The notes beneath the pieces were generated by a model that had not been told where the DNA came from, did no database searches, and saw only the letters and a list, made by a program, of their open reading frames with translations. The position numbers were made by a program, and so were the translations under genes. From a virus, in IMG/VR virus record IMGVR_UViG_3300009508_002371, positions 1 through 34,965 of that record: a DNA stretch of 34,965 bases; one strand, written 5' to 3'. Position 1 is the first letter of the stretch. The number at the start of each line of letters is the position of its first letter. Of the stretch, positions 19,928 through 28,297 are shown one piece after another.

Positions 19928-21145
19928 GTGTTATTTTCAGCAATACAACATAATAATCAAACAAGATCTGCAGCAACAACTGTTGGGTCTTCTGGTTTGT
20001 TTAATTGGTTTGGTGGTGCATCAACCAAAAATGGAACACCCGTAAATACATCTTCAGCAAAAACACTATCCGCATTTTATAACGGAATTACAATTCTTTG
20101 TAATGATTATGCAAAATTGCCTAAATCTGTAATTATAAAAGATGGCAATAAACGCACAAAAGACACTTCACACCCAGTAAATAGGCTAATTTCTAAAAGG
20201 CCTAATCAATACATGTCTGCTTTTAATTATGATAGTATTATGATGCAATGTGCCATTTTAAAAGGAAACGCATATTCAGAAATAATAAGAAACCCTATTA
20301 CAGGTAAAATAGAATCTAGGCAATTTATCAACGAAAATGATACACCTGTTACTGTAAAGAAATTTAATAATCAGCTGTATTATCATTTTGATGGTAATGT
20401 AATTGAAGCTAAAAATATAGAACATGTAATTGGTTTTTCAGAAAACGGAATTACAGGAATTGGTGTTGTTGCTTATGCTGCCAAATCTTTAGGAGTTGCT
20501 TTAAGTAGTCAAGAATTTGCAGAAGAATACTATGCTTCAAGAGGTGTAGGAATGGCTGTTGTAACATCATCAAAAGCTATTGAAAATCAAGCAAAAATAA
20601 GATATGCAGGTGAAATTGAATCTCGTTTTACATCAAAAGCAAACTACAAAGTAGCTGTAATTGATGATGCTTCAACTTTTCAACATATTTCTTTAACGCC
20701 ACAAGAATCTATGTTTTTAGAGACCAACAAACACGCTATTGGCGAAGTTGCACGTTGGTTAAATATTCCTACACACAAATTAAAAGATACAGAAAACAGC
20801 AATTATTCCAATATGGAAAGCCAGAATATAGATCATATTTCTAATTCTGTTTTGCCTTGGTCCATGAAGTTTAGACAAGAACAATCTGAAAAGCTTTTCA
20901 CAGAAACCGAAATTGAGCAAGGATATCAAGTACAACATAATTCAAATTCTCTTTTAGAAGCTGATAAAAAAACACAAGCAGCGTTTTTATCAACAATGAT
21001 TTATGCAGGTGTTTTTACTAGAAATGAAGTAAGAGGTTTGTTTGATATGAATGAAATTGAAGGTTTAAACGATCCATTAACGGCTGTTAATATGCAAACC
21101 AAAGAGCAAATAGATGCAAATCTTAAAAAATTAAGTGATGAGTAA
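19928..21145 (+). CDS. HK97-family portal protein
   Basis: Forms the dodecameric portal through which DNA enters the head. 405 aa, the usual size; family-like stretches are SAKTLSAFYNGITILCNDYA, NRLISKRPNQYMSAF and FLETNKHAIGEVARWLNIPT. The start is GTG at 19928, since the first internal ATG would remove conserved sequence. It overlaps the protease gene by 8 bp. Separated from terL by the cargo insert, it begins the head gene cluster. Confidence 0.92.
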   Translation: MLFSAIQHNNQTRSAATTVGSSGLFNWFGGASTKNGTPVNTSSAKTLSAFYNGITILCNDYAKLPKSVIIKDGNKRTKDTSHPVNRLISKRPNQYMSAFNYDSIMMQCAILKGNAYSEIIRNPITGKIESRQFINENDTPVTVKKFNNQLYYHFDGNVIEAKNIEHVIGFSENGITGIGVVAYAAKSLGVALSSQEFAEEYYASRGVGMAVVTSSKAIENQAKIRYAGEIESRFTSKANYKVAVIDDASTFQHISLTPQESMFLETNKHAIGEVARWLNIPTHKLKDTENSNYSNMESQNIDHISNSVLPWSMKFRQEQSEKLFTETEIEQGYQVQHNSNSLLEADKKTQAAFLSTMIYAGVFTRNEVRGLFDMNEIEGLNDPLTAVNMQTKEQIDANLKKLSDE

Positions 21146-21737
21146 AGATATTAGAATGGTTACTAGAGATGCTTTTGTGAGAAATACAACTGCAGAACAA
21201 TTAGAAAACAGACAAGTGGAGTTTGTAATTTCTTCTGAAGCTGTAGATAGTTATAGAACTGTTTTTAAAATGGATGGTTGGGATTTAGCTTCTTATGAAA
21301 GAAATCCAATTGTTTGTTATCAACATAGAGCGAATTCAGATGATCCAGATAATATTATTGGCACATCAACTGTAAGAATTGAAGATGGTACTTTAATTGG
21401 AACTATAACTTTTGAAGATGCAGAAGTAAATCCTAAAGCCGAAAAGATTTTTAGAAAAGTACAATCTGGTACTTTAAAAATGGCAAGTATTGGTGCAAGT
21501 GTTCAAAAAGCAAGATTAGGTTTAGAGGAAAATGGAGAGGAAAAAGATGTTTTGTATTTCACAGAACAGCGTTTAATGGAATGGTCTATTGTTTCTATTG
21601 GTTCAAATCCAGATGCTCAAAAAAGGAATGCGCAAACAGTAGAAGAATTAAGAGAGTCGTTTAAAAATAAAACAAAAACCACTTTCGATGAAAATAAAAG
21701 AAGTCTGCGAGAAGCAGAATTATTGGTTAATAATTAA
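21138..21737 (+). CDS. HK97-type prohead maturation protease
   Basis: Serine protease that processes the scaffold part of the capsid precursor. The fold is shown by RQVEFVISSEAVDSYRTVFK at the front, the catalytic His in CYQHRANSDDPDNIIGTS, and the Ser in LKMASIGASV, followed by EWSIVSIGSNPDA. Start taken at ATG 21138; the GTG three bases earlier would add one residue. 199 aa, normal size. Overlaps portal and precedes the capsid gene by 10 bp. Confidence 0.9.
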   Translation: MSKDIRMVTRDAFVRNTTAEQLENRQVEFVISSEAVDSYRTVFKMDGWDLASYERNPIVCYQHRANSDDPDNIIGTSTVRIEDGTLIGTITFEDAEVNPKAEKIFRKVQSGTLKMASIGASVQKARLGLEENGEEKDVLYFTEQRLMEWSIVSIGSNPDAQKRNAQTVEELRESFKNKTKTTFDENKRSLREAELLVNN

Positions 21738-21747
21738 ATAAATAAGA

Positions 21748-23022
21748 ATGAAAAGTTCAGTAGAATTAAAACAAGAACGCGCTTCTCTAAAAGACAAGCA
21801 AACAGCTTTAATTAATAAAGCTAAAACAGAAAAAAGAGAAATGTCAGTAGAAGAAAACACTTCTTTTGATGAGTACATGGATCAAAGAAATGCTTTGGAT
21901 GCTCAAATTAAAAGAGTTGAACAAATTGAAGCAGATCAAAGAGAAGCTTCTAAAAACGGAAAAACTGTTGGTGGAGAAAGAAATGCAGAAACTCCAGAAG
22001 TAGAGCAACCATTTTCTTTTCAAAGAGCAATTAACAATGCTCGTAAAAACCAAGTTCAAACAGGAGCAGAAAAACGTGCTTTAGAAGAAGGTTTAAAAGA
22101 AATTCAATCAAGAGGTTTAAATATTCCAGAAGGTATTGGAGTTGCTATTCCTTCAGAAATGTTGGTTGGTCAAAGAGCGCAAACAGTTACAGGGAATTCT
22201 GGAACTAAAGGAGGTGCTTTTGTAGAAACTGCAACTGCAGTTGTTATGCCTTTGTTACCTTCTTTAAAAGTAGAAGAAATGGGTGCAAATGTTATGACTG
22301 GTTTAAAAGGTAATTTAAAATTACTTTCTGGTGGTCAATTTACATTCTCTTATGTTGCAGAAAACGCAGATGTTTCTCCAACAGATGTTGTAGTTGATGG
22401 TGTTACTTTATCGCCAAAAAGATTATCTGGTGTTGTAGATATTTCTAACCAATGGTTAATTCAAACAACTCCTGCAGCAGAAGCGCATATTAGAATGTTA
22501 ATTGGAAACGGAATTCAGAACGCAATTACTACTGCTTTTATTAATGGTCCAGGAGGTGTTGCTCCAACAGGTTTATATTCTGTAATTACAACCAATGTAC
22601 AAGCAGGTATTGCAGGTGCTCCTACTTGGGATAATGTTGTTGGTTTAGAAACTTCAATTATTTCTGCAAATGCTACAGAAGAAAACTTGTATTATTTATC
22701 TGATGCTCCTTTAAAGGGAAAATTAAAAACCACTAAAAAAGATGCAGGTTCTGGTATTTTCTTATCAGAAAACGGAATGTTAAATGGTCATAAACATGTT
22801 TCTACATCTTTAATGCCAACTTTAGATTCTGGAGTAAGCCATCCTTTAATTTTTGGAGATTTTGGACAAGCAACAGTTGGTTTCTGGTCTGGTGTATCTT
22901 TTATTGTTGATCCTTTAACACAGGCAACAAAAGGTATGACAAGATTAATTTTTAACATCTATAATGATGTTGCAGTAGCAAATGAAAAAGCATTTGCAAT
23001 TCGTAAAAACTTTACAGTATAG
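21748..23022 (+). CDS. HK97-fold major capsid protein
   Basis: Major head protein, 424 aa. The first 100 residues are a charged coiled-coil delta domain (VEENTSFDEYMDQRNALDAQ) expected to be cut off by the protease. The mature part has typical HK97 segments: GGAFVETATAVVMPLLPSLK, VSPTDVVVDGVTLSPKRLSG and GDFGQATVGFWSGVSFIVDP. A strong terminator follows, so the gene can be produced in excess. Confidence 0.93.
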   Translation: MKSSVELKQERASLKDKQTALINKAKTEKREMSVEENTSFDEYMDQRNALDAQIKRVEQIEADQREASKNGKTVGGERNAETPEVEQPFSFQRAINNARKNQVQTGAEKRALEEGLKEIQSRGLNIPEGIGVAIPSEMLVGQRAQTVTGNSGTKGGAFVETATAVVMPLLPSLKVEEMGANVMTGLKGNLKLLSGGQFTFSYVAENADVSPTDVVVDGVTLSPKRLSGVVDISNQWLIQTTPAAEAHIRMLIGNGIQNAITTAFINGPGGVAPTGLYSVITTNVQAGIAGAPTWDNVVGLETSIISANATEENLYYLSDAPLKGKLKTTKKDAGSGIFLSENGMLNGHKHVSTSLMPTLDSGVSHPLIFGDFGQATVGFWSGVSFIVDPLTQATKGMTRLIFNIYNDVAVANEKAFAIRKNFTV

Positions 23023-23055
23023 TTTTAGTTGATTATTAGATTAGTTGTTCATTGT

Positions 23056-23086
23056 AAAAGCCTTTGTTGTGTTGGCAAAGGCTTTT
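23056..23086 (+). terminator. Strong intrinsic terminator after the capsid gene
   Basis: AAAAGCCTTTG (23056-23066) and CAAAGGCTTTT (23076-23086) form a perfect 11-bp stem with a 9-nt loop and a T-rich end. It should limit downstream transcription relative to capsid. Confidence 0.9.
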
Positions 23087-23105
23087 ATTTAAAAAATTAG
23101 TAAAA

Positions 23106-23255
23106 ATGGCAAAACCAAAAACAGTAAAAATTAAAGTTTTAGAGCCTTTAGCAGGTAAGTATCTGTTATCTCACAATGTTGGAGAAATTGTTACTATGGA
23201 AGAGAAACAAGCTATCATATTGGTAGAAAACAAAGATGCAGAATTCGTAAAATAA
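23106..23255 (+). CDS. Small head-region protein, 49 aa
   Basis: Start taken at 23106; an earlier in-frame start at 23064 would begin within the terminator stem. The sequence MAKPKTVKIKVLEPLAGKYL, then SHNVGEIVTMEEKQAIILVE resembles the small barrel-like protein often found between capsid and connector genes. Function unknown; may be a head or neck accessory. Confidence 0.65.
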   Translation: MAKPKTVKIKVLEPLAGKYLLSHNVGEIVTMEEKQAIILVENKDAEFVK

Positions 23256-23259
23256 AACA

Positions 23260-23841
23260 ATGGCTAGTTATATAGAAATTCCGTTTTCGGCAGAAGAAAC
23301 GCCAGCGCTAATTGTAACGCTTGCAGATTTTAAAAAGCAAATAAAAGAAGTTGCTCCAAATGAAGCTCATGATGAGGATGATATTTGGCAACTCTATTTA
23401 GATGCTTCTGTAGAAGAATGTGAAGCTTATATAAATAGAGCTATTGAAACTAAGAAATACAAAATTTCTGGTAAATCGTTTGCGGAAATTGTAAACCATA
23501 GCCTACACACAATTATTTCTATTGATAAAATTGAATACAAACCAGAAAACTTTACTTCTGGAGAATTAACAGTTTTACCTACAGAAAATTACTCTTTGCA
23601 AAGAGTAGATAATGTAGAGAATAAACTAGAATATAATGAAGGTGTTGCTTTACCAACAGTAAAAGAATATACACCAGATGCAGTACAGATTTACATAACT
23701 GTAGGTTTAAGTAAAGTATCAAAAAAAATAAAGCAGGCAATTTTATTAAAAGCGTCTGCTATGGATCAGTTGAGAACTGATTATGTAAAAAACAAAACAA
23801 CTGCATCAGAAACATTGTTGCAGTCTTTTAAAAAATATTAA
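23260..23841 (+). CDS. Head-tail connector, gp6-like
   Basis: Neck protein expected to bind the portal. 193 aa; the pattern LYLDASVEECEAYINRAIET, the YSLQRVDN region and KQAILLKASAMDQLRTDYVK fits the phage gp6-like connector family. Position first after the head genes agrees. The stop abuts the start of the next gene. Confidence 0.75.
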   Translation: MASYIEIPFSAEETPALIVTLADFKKQIKEVAPNEAHDEDDIWQLYLDASVEECEAYINRAIETKKYKISGKSFAEIVNHSLHTIISIDKIEYKPENFTSGELTVLPTENYSLQRVDNVENKLEYNEGVALPTVKEYTPDAVQIYITVGLSKVSKKIKQAILLKASAMDQLRTDYVKNKTTASETLLQSFKKY

Positions 23842-24174
23842 TTGAAAATACAACTTGGCAATTTTAAAAGTAAAATACAAATTTTAAGCAAAACCAAAAC
23901 AAAAGATGCTTTAGGTTCTGCTACAGAAAATGTTGCCATTTTAAAAACCTGTTGGGCACAGCAAATAGAAGTTGCTGGTAGTGAAGATGATGAGGGTAAA
24001 GTAAGGGTAATGTTTGATGCAGCTTTTATAATTAAATACGATAAAGATTTACATAAAGGCAAAGCTGTTGGTATGGTTGTTAAAGATCAAGATGATTTTG
24101 AGTTTGATGTTTCATCAATTATAGAAGTTGAATTTCGTAAATATTTACGAATAAATGCAGTAAAAAGTGAGTAA
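23842..24174 (+). CDS. Head-tail adaptor (joining) protein
   Basis: 110 aa, the size of SPP1 gp16/HK97 gp7-type adaptors. The segment IQILSKTKTKDALGSATENV then CWAQQIEVAGSEDDEGKVRV matches the family's beta-sandwich opening. The start is TTG at 23842, directly after the previous stop, with no suitable ATG. It overlaps the next gene by 8 bp. Confidence 0.75.
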   Translation: MKIQLGNFKSKIQILSKTKTKDALGSATENVAILKTCWAQQIEVAGSEDDEGKVRVMFDAAFIIKYDKDLHKGKAVGMVVKDQDDFEFDVSSIIEVEFRKYLRINAVKSE

Positions 24175-24640
24175 AGATTTTATTGAAGTAACAGGTTTTC
24201 AGCAGTTACAGGATAAGTTAAAATCTATTTCAAATGATAAGGTAAAAGAAAAAGAGGTTTTAAAGCTTTTAGGGCAGTTAGCGAACCCGATGGTTAAAGC
24301 TGTTAAAGATATTACACCAGTATCTAAAAAAGTTCATATTCAGAAAAGGAAAAAACAAAAGTTTGGTACTTATATAAAGCCAGGGACTGGAAAGAAAAGT
24401 ATTGGTAAAACAATAATGCGTAAAGCAAGAAACCCGACAATTTATATAAGTCCAAGAAGTACAAAGAGAGCTGATGGTTGGTACTTAAGGCAATTTGTAA
24501 TTAAAGGTACAAAAAATATAGCTTCTAATAATTTTGTTGATAGAGCTCATAGAGCTAATCAAGGAACTATCACAAAATCAGCAGAAGTAAAGATTGCAAA
24601 ATATATTCAAAAACAAATAGATAGGTTAAGTAATGCTTAA
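24167..24640 (+). CDS. HK97 gp10-like tail completion protein
   Basis: 157 aa, basic. VTGFQQLQDKLKSISNDKVK, then VKAVKDITPVSKKVHIQKRK and FVDRAHRANQGTITKSAEVK are typical of the HK97 gp10 group, which helps join tail to head. Start is GTG at 24167, overlapping the previous gene; ends 8 bp into the next. Confidence 0.78.
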   Translation: MSKDFIEVTGFQQLQDKLKSISNDKVKEKEVLKLLGQLANPMVKAVKDITPVSKKVHIQKRKKQKFGTYIKPGTGKKSIGKTIMRKARNPTIYISPRSTKRADGWYLRQFVIKGTKNIASNNFVDRAHRANQGTITKSAEVKIAKYIQKQIDRLSNA

Positions 24641-25001
24641 AGATTTTTCAGAACAAATAGTTACAGATTTAAATGCTTATCAGCCTTTGAAAGACTTGTT
24701 AGATTCAGGTAGTGTTTCTGCTTTAATTTCTGAAGAAGAGGATGGTTTAAATTTTTGCAATTACTATTTAAAAAAGAATCCAGGTATTACAAAAGATAAT
24801 GCTTCTGAATATCAATTAATAGTAGAAAGTTGGTCTGATACCTATACAAAAAGTATAACGATTGCAGATGAAGTTGCAAATGCTTTAGAAGCTTCAGAAA
24901 ACCATTATACGTATTTAACAGCAGAAAGTGATCCTATAAGATTAGCAGATGCAAAACAAACATTTACAGTAACAAAACAAATTTTTAATATTAAACAGTA
25001 A
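24633..25001 (+). CDS. Tail terminator-like protein, 122 aa
   Basis: By order (after gp10-like, before the tail tube) and size this is the tail terminator or DUF3168-type protein. The core VESWSDTYTKSITIADEVAN resembles that family. It likely caps the tail tube and sets the junction with the neck. Confidence 0.65.
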   Translation: MLKDFSEQIVTDLNAYQPLKDLLDSGSVSALISEEEDGLNFCNYYLKKNPGITKDNASEYQLIVESWSDTYTKSITIADEVANALEASENHYTYLTAESDPIRLADAKQTFTVTKQIFNIKQ

Positions 25002-25006
25002 ATATT

Positions 25007-25414
25007 ATGGCTTTAGATTATAATGGAAATATGCGTGTAAAAACGTCTACAAAAACAGTGTTGCATGAGCAGGAATCTTCTTTGTCTATGACAGTTGCAA
25101 TGCAAGAAATAGCAACAAAAGATATTGTTGGTAAACAATACAATCCTCAAGATTTAGACTGGTCTATTTCTGGATCTGGAATTTTAGACAATTCAGAAGG
25201 TGCTGCACAAATGGATGCTTTGGCTTTGGCAAATGCTTTTAAGGCAAAAGAATTAGTTCCTGTAGAATTTACAGATGATGTTGCTGGCAATTTAGCAGTT
25301 TCTGGTTCTGGGTATTATGAATCTTTTAATATCAAATCTACCAACAAAGAAAAAGTAACGTTCGATTTTTCTATTAAAGGAATTGGTGAGCCAATATTTG
25401 CTTTAAACACTTAG
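25007..25414 (+). CDS. Major tail tube protein
   Basis: 135 aa, beta-rich. KTVLHEQESSLSMTVAMQEI, DLDWSISGSGILD and FDFSIKGIGEPIF match the tail tube proteins of long-tailed phages, especially the GxSxSG-type strands. It precedes the frameshifted tail chaperone and tape measure, the standard order. Confidence 0.78.
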   Translation: MALDYNGNMRVKTSTKTVLHEQESSLSMTVAMQEIATKDIVGKQYNPQDLDWSISGSGILDNSEGAAQMDALALANAFKAKELVPVEFTDDVAGNLAVSGSGYYESFNIKSTNKEKVTFDFSIKGIGEPIFALNT

Positions 25415-25425
25415 AATAAAAATCC

Positions 25426-25773
25426 ATGGAAATTAGTATCAACAACAAAGAGTATAAAATAGTTTTCAATTACAAGTTTGTAAAATTTGTAATGAAAAAG
25501 AATAATTGGACAAAGTTTTCTGAATACGATAAGTTTCTACGAAAGTTTGGTTTTGATGAAAAAGAATTCGGACCCGAACATTTAGAGTTATTTGCAGATT
25601 TAGTTTTGCTAGGTATTTCAGCAGAAAAAGGAAAAGCAATTGCAATTCCTTTAGATGATATTGTTGCGTGTTTTTGGGCTGATATGGATTTGTTAAAAGA
25701 AGTTTCTACTTTTTTTATGGAGTGCCAGCCAAAATCAAAAGAGGTTGTTGATCCTGTTGCCAGGGGAAATTAG
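25426..25773 (+). CDS. Tail assembly chaperone, gpG-like short form
   Basis: 115 aa. Helical chaperone (NYKFVKFVMKKNNWTKFSEY, then HLELFADLVLLGISAEKGKA) ending VVDPVARGN. By position between tail tube and tape measure it equals lambda gpG. The last codons contain a slippery heptamer, so a minority of ribosomes should continue into the -1 frame to make a gpGT-like form of about 237 aa. It binds the tape measure during tail assembly. Confidence 0.85.
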   Translation: MEISINNKEYKIVFNYKFVKFVMKKNNWTKFSEYDKFLRKFGFDEKEFGPEHLELFADLVLLGISAEKGKAIAIPLDDIVACFWADMDLLKEVSTFFMECQPKSKEVVDPVARGN

Positions 25774-25804
25774 AAGGATCAAATGAACCAGTTTCATTTG
25801 ATCC
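25764..25804 (+). promoter_or_regulatory. Programmed -1 ribosomal frameshift signal
   Basis: Slippery heptamer G GGA AAT (25764-25770) sits in the correct phase right before the TAG stop (25771-25773). After a 5-nt spacer a perfect 12-bp hairpin follows (25776-25787 with 25793-25804, 5-nt loop). The -1 slip yields GGG AAA TTA and enters the open frame that runs to 26138. Confidence 0.92.
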
Positions 25805-26138
25805 AACTTTTGACGATTTAGAAATATTAGCTTGTGGCGAAATTGGTTTAAAAATCAATTATTTCTACAGTTTAACACCAAGACAATTTGATAATATTTT
25901 AGAAGGTTACAGACGTAAAGAAGAAGCAACTGTAAAGCTAAAATACGAATTAAACAGGGATTTAGAATTTTCAATTATATCACCTTATTTAGATGATAAA
26001 AATTCTAAACATCCAAAAACTATTTTAGAGTATAAAAAATTCCCTTGGGAAACTGCTCAAAAACAAATTGAATTTAAAAAACCTAAAACAAAAGCAGAGC
26101 AACAAGCTTTTTGGGATAAAGTAGATAAAAATAAATAA
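25770..26138 (+). CDS. Tail chaperone C-terminal extension (gpT-like), via -1 frameshift
   Basis: An open -1 frame of 122 codons after the slip, starting LEGSNEPVSFDPTFDDLEIL and ending KAEQQAFWDKVDKNK. It has no ATG start of its own, so it is only made as a fusion to the gpG-like protein. The C-terminal part is charged and helical, as expected for the T region that contacts tail proteins. Its TAA overlaps the tape measure start (TAATG). Confidence 0.88.
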   Translation, partial: LEGSNEPVSFDPTFDDLEILACGEIGLKINYFYSLTPRQFDNILEGYRRKEEATVKLKYELNRDLEFSIISPYLDDKNSKHPKTILEYKKFPWETAQKQIEFKKPKTKAEQQAFWDKVDKNK

Positions 26139-28297
26139 TGGCTGGTTTAGCGTCTATAAATATTAAGTTTTCTGCAGATCTGAAAGGGTTTTCTACTGCT
26201 ATGCAAAACAGTTCTCGAAAAATTGAAAAATTCGGGAAACAAATGCAAAGTGTTGGGCAAAATCTTACGATTGGTTTAACTGCTCCTTTAGTTGCGTTTG
26301 GTGCAGTTGCTTTAAAGAATTTCGATAAACAAGATAAGGCTGTTGCACAATTAAATGCGGGTTTAAAATCTTCTGGTAGGTTTACAGATGAATTATCAGA
26401 TAAATTACAAAAACAAGCTTCTGAATTACAAAACAACTCTTTGTTTGGTGATGAGGATATTTTAGCAAATGCAACTGCACAAATTTTAACGTTTACAAAT
26501 ATTTCTGTAGATAAAATTGCAGAAGTAAATTTGGCTTCTGCAAATTTAGCAACACGTTTAGGAACAGATTTAAAGTCTGCTTCAATTCAGTTAGGGAAGG
26601 CTTTAAATGACCCAATTACAAACTTATCTGCTTTGTCTAGATCTGGTATTCAGTTTTCTGAAGATCAAAAAGCAATGATTAAATCTTTGGTAGAAACCAA
26701 TAGAATTGGTGAAGCACAAACTTTAATTTTAGCGGAATTAGAAACACAATATGGTAATTCTGCAAAAGCAGCATCTTTGGCAGGTTTAGGTGGTTTAAAA
26801 CAATTAAGTAATTCTTTTGGAGATTTAACAGAAGATATTGGAGGTATTATTGCAGGTGCAATTTTGCCTTTTGTAGATACTATTAAAGGTTTAGTTACAT
26901 CGTTTCAAAACCTATCACCAGAAACAAAAAAGTGGATTGTTATTTTAGGAGGTGTTGGTGCAGTAATTGGTCCTATTTTAGCGTTAGCAGGTACAATATT
27001 GCCAGCAGTTTTAGCGGGTTTTGGTTTTTTGATTAGTCCTATTGGGTTAATTATAGCAGGTTTAACAACGGTTGGTGTTATTATTTATAAAAATTGGGCG
27101 CCAATAAAAGCACAATTAGTAAATATTGCTAATTATTTTATCGATTTATACAACGAATCTACAGGATTTAGAATTGCAGTTGAAGCTGTTGTGTTAACTT
27201 TTAAAAGCTTATGGTCTGTAGGTAAGTTTGTATTGTCTGGTATTGGTTCTTTGTTATCTAATTTAGGGGAAGCGTTTGTTTTAAATGTAGATATAATGGG
27301 TAAAGCTTTAAAAGCGGTATTAACCAACCCACTTTCTGCAGCAGATGCTTTAAAAGATTTGTTTTCAGATTTGGCAAAGGGTGCAATAACCACTTTTGCT
27401 AAAACATCGGCTTCTTTAAATAATGATTGGCAGAATTTATTAGGTAATTTAAATACAAATACTAAAGAAGCTTTCGATAATATTAGTAAGCGTGCAAAAA
27501 TAAAGTTATTAAAAGAAAATGTAGATACTGATGCTTTGTCAGATATTACTACAACAATTCCAGAGATAAAGATACCTGTAAGTTTAGTTCCAAAAACAAT
27601 TACATCTAGCGCAAATAAACCTACTGAAGCACAGCTTGGTGAAATGACTAAAGTTGATGCTCAAGAAGTTGTTGAAAATTCTAGTGGCCCATTATCTTTT
27701 GAGGATTGGAAAAAGGAATTATTAACCTTTGAGCAACGTTTAGAATCATTTAGTATTAATGTTTCAGAGATAATGTCTTCTGCAGCTAAAGGAGCTTTAG
27801 AAGGTTTAGGGGTTATGATTGCAGGTTTAGCTACAGGTAATCTAACTTTAGGTGATGTTGCTGGTAATTTACTAAGAATTATTGGAGATATGGCTACTTC
27901 TTTAGGTAAAGCAGCTATTGAGTTAGGTGTTGGTATGTTGGCTGTAAAAGCAGCTTTTACGAATCCGTTTGCTGCAATTGCAGCAGGTGTTGGTTTAATT
28001 GCTTTGGGTGCTATAATTTCTTCAACAGCAAATATTACTTCTGGGAAAGATGCAGGTGCATTTGCTAATGGTGGTATAGTTGGTGGTTCTTCTTTTGTTG
28101 GGGATAAATTGTTTGCGCGTGTAAATAGTAGAGAAATGATTTTAAATGAACCACAGCAAAGGAATATGTTGGGTTTAATTGGTGCAGGGAATTCACAGCC
28201 TGTAAATGTAACCTTGCAACCTTCTATAGATTTTGTTGGTGATAAGTTTAGAGTGATGTTAAATAAGGTTGATAAACGTAATTTCAGAAAGAAATAA
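26138..28297 (+). CDS. Tail tape measure protein
   Basis: 719 aa. N-terminal coiled helix typical of tape measures (TAMQNSSRKIEKFGKQMQSV), repeated helical central region, a hydrophobic block at about 265-325 (ILGGVGAVIGPILALAGTIL) and another near 620-655. Length sets the tail length; at the short end for siphophages, so a rather short tail is expected. Starts with a TAATG overlap with the chaperone and ends with one into the next tail gene. Confidence 0.9.
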   Translation: MAGLASINIKFSADLKGFSTAMQNSSRKIEKFGKQMQSVGQNLTIGLTAPLVAFGAVALKNFDKQDKAVAQLNAGLKSSGRFTDELSDKLQKQASELQNNSLFGDEDILANATAQILTFTNISVDKIAEVNLASANLATRLGTDLKSASIQLGKALNDPITNLSALSRSGIQFSEDQKAMIKSLVETNRIGEAQTLILAELETQYGNSAKAASLAGLGGLKQLSNSFGDLTEDIGGIIAGAILPFVDTIKGLVTSFQNLSPETKKWIVILGGVGAVIGPILALAGTILPAVLAGFGFLISPIGLIIAGLTTVGVIIYKNWAPIKAQLVNIANYFIDLYNESTGFRIAVEAVVLTFKSLWSVGKFVLSGIGSLLSNLGEAFVLNVDIMGKALKAVLTNPLSAADALKDLFSDLAKGAITTFAKTSASLNNDWQNLLGNLNTNTKEAFDNISKRAKIKLLKENVDTDALSDITTTIPEIKIPVSLVPKTITSSANKPTEAQLGEMTKVDAQEVVENSSGPLSFEDWKKELLTFEQRLESFSINVSEIMSSAAKGALEGLGVMIAGLATGNLTLGDVAGNLLRIIGDMATSLGKAAIELGVGMLAVKAAFTNPFAAIAAGVGLIALGAIISSTANITSGKDAGAFANGGIVGGSSFVGDKLFARVNSREMILNEPQQRNMLGLIGAGNSQPVNVTLQPSIDFVGDKFRVMLNKVDKRNFRKK

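Noticed and set aside
23064-23105. Longer start for the 49-aa protein
   Set aside because: The extra codons fall in the arms of a perfect terminator hairpin, so the ATG at 23106 is preferred.
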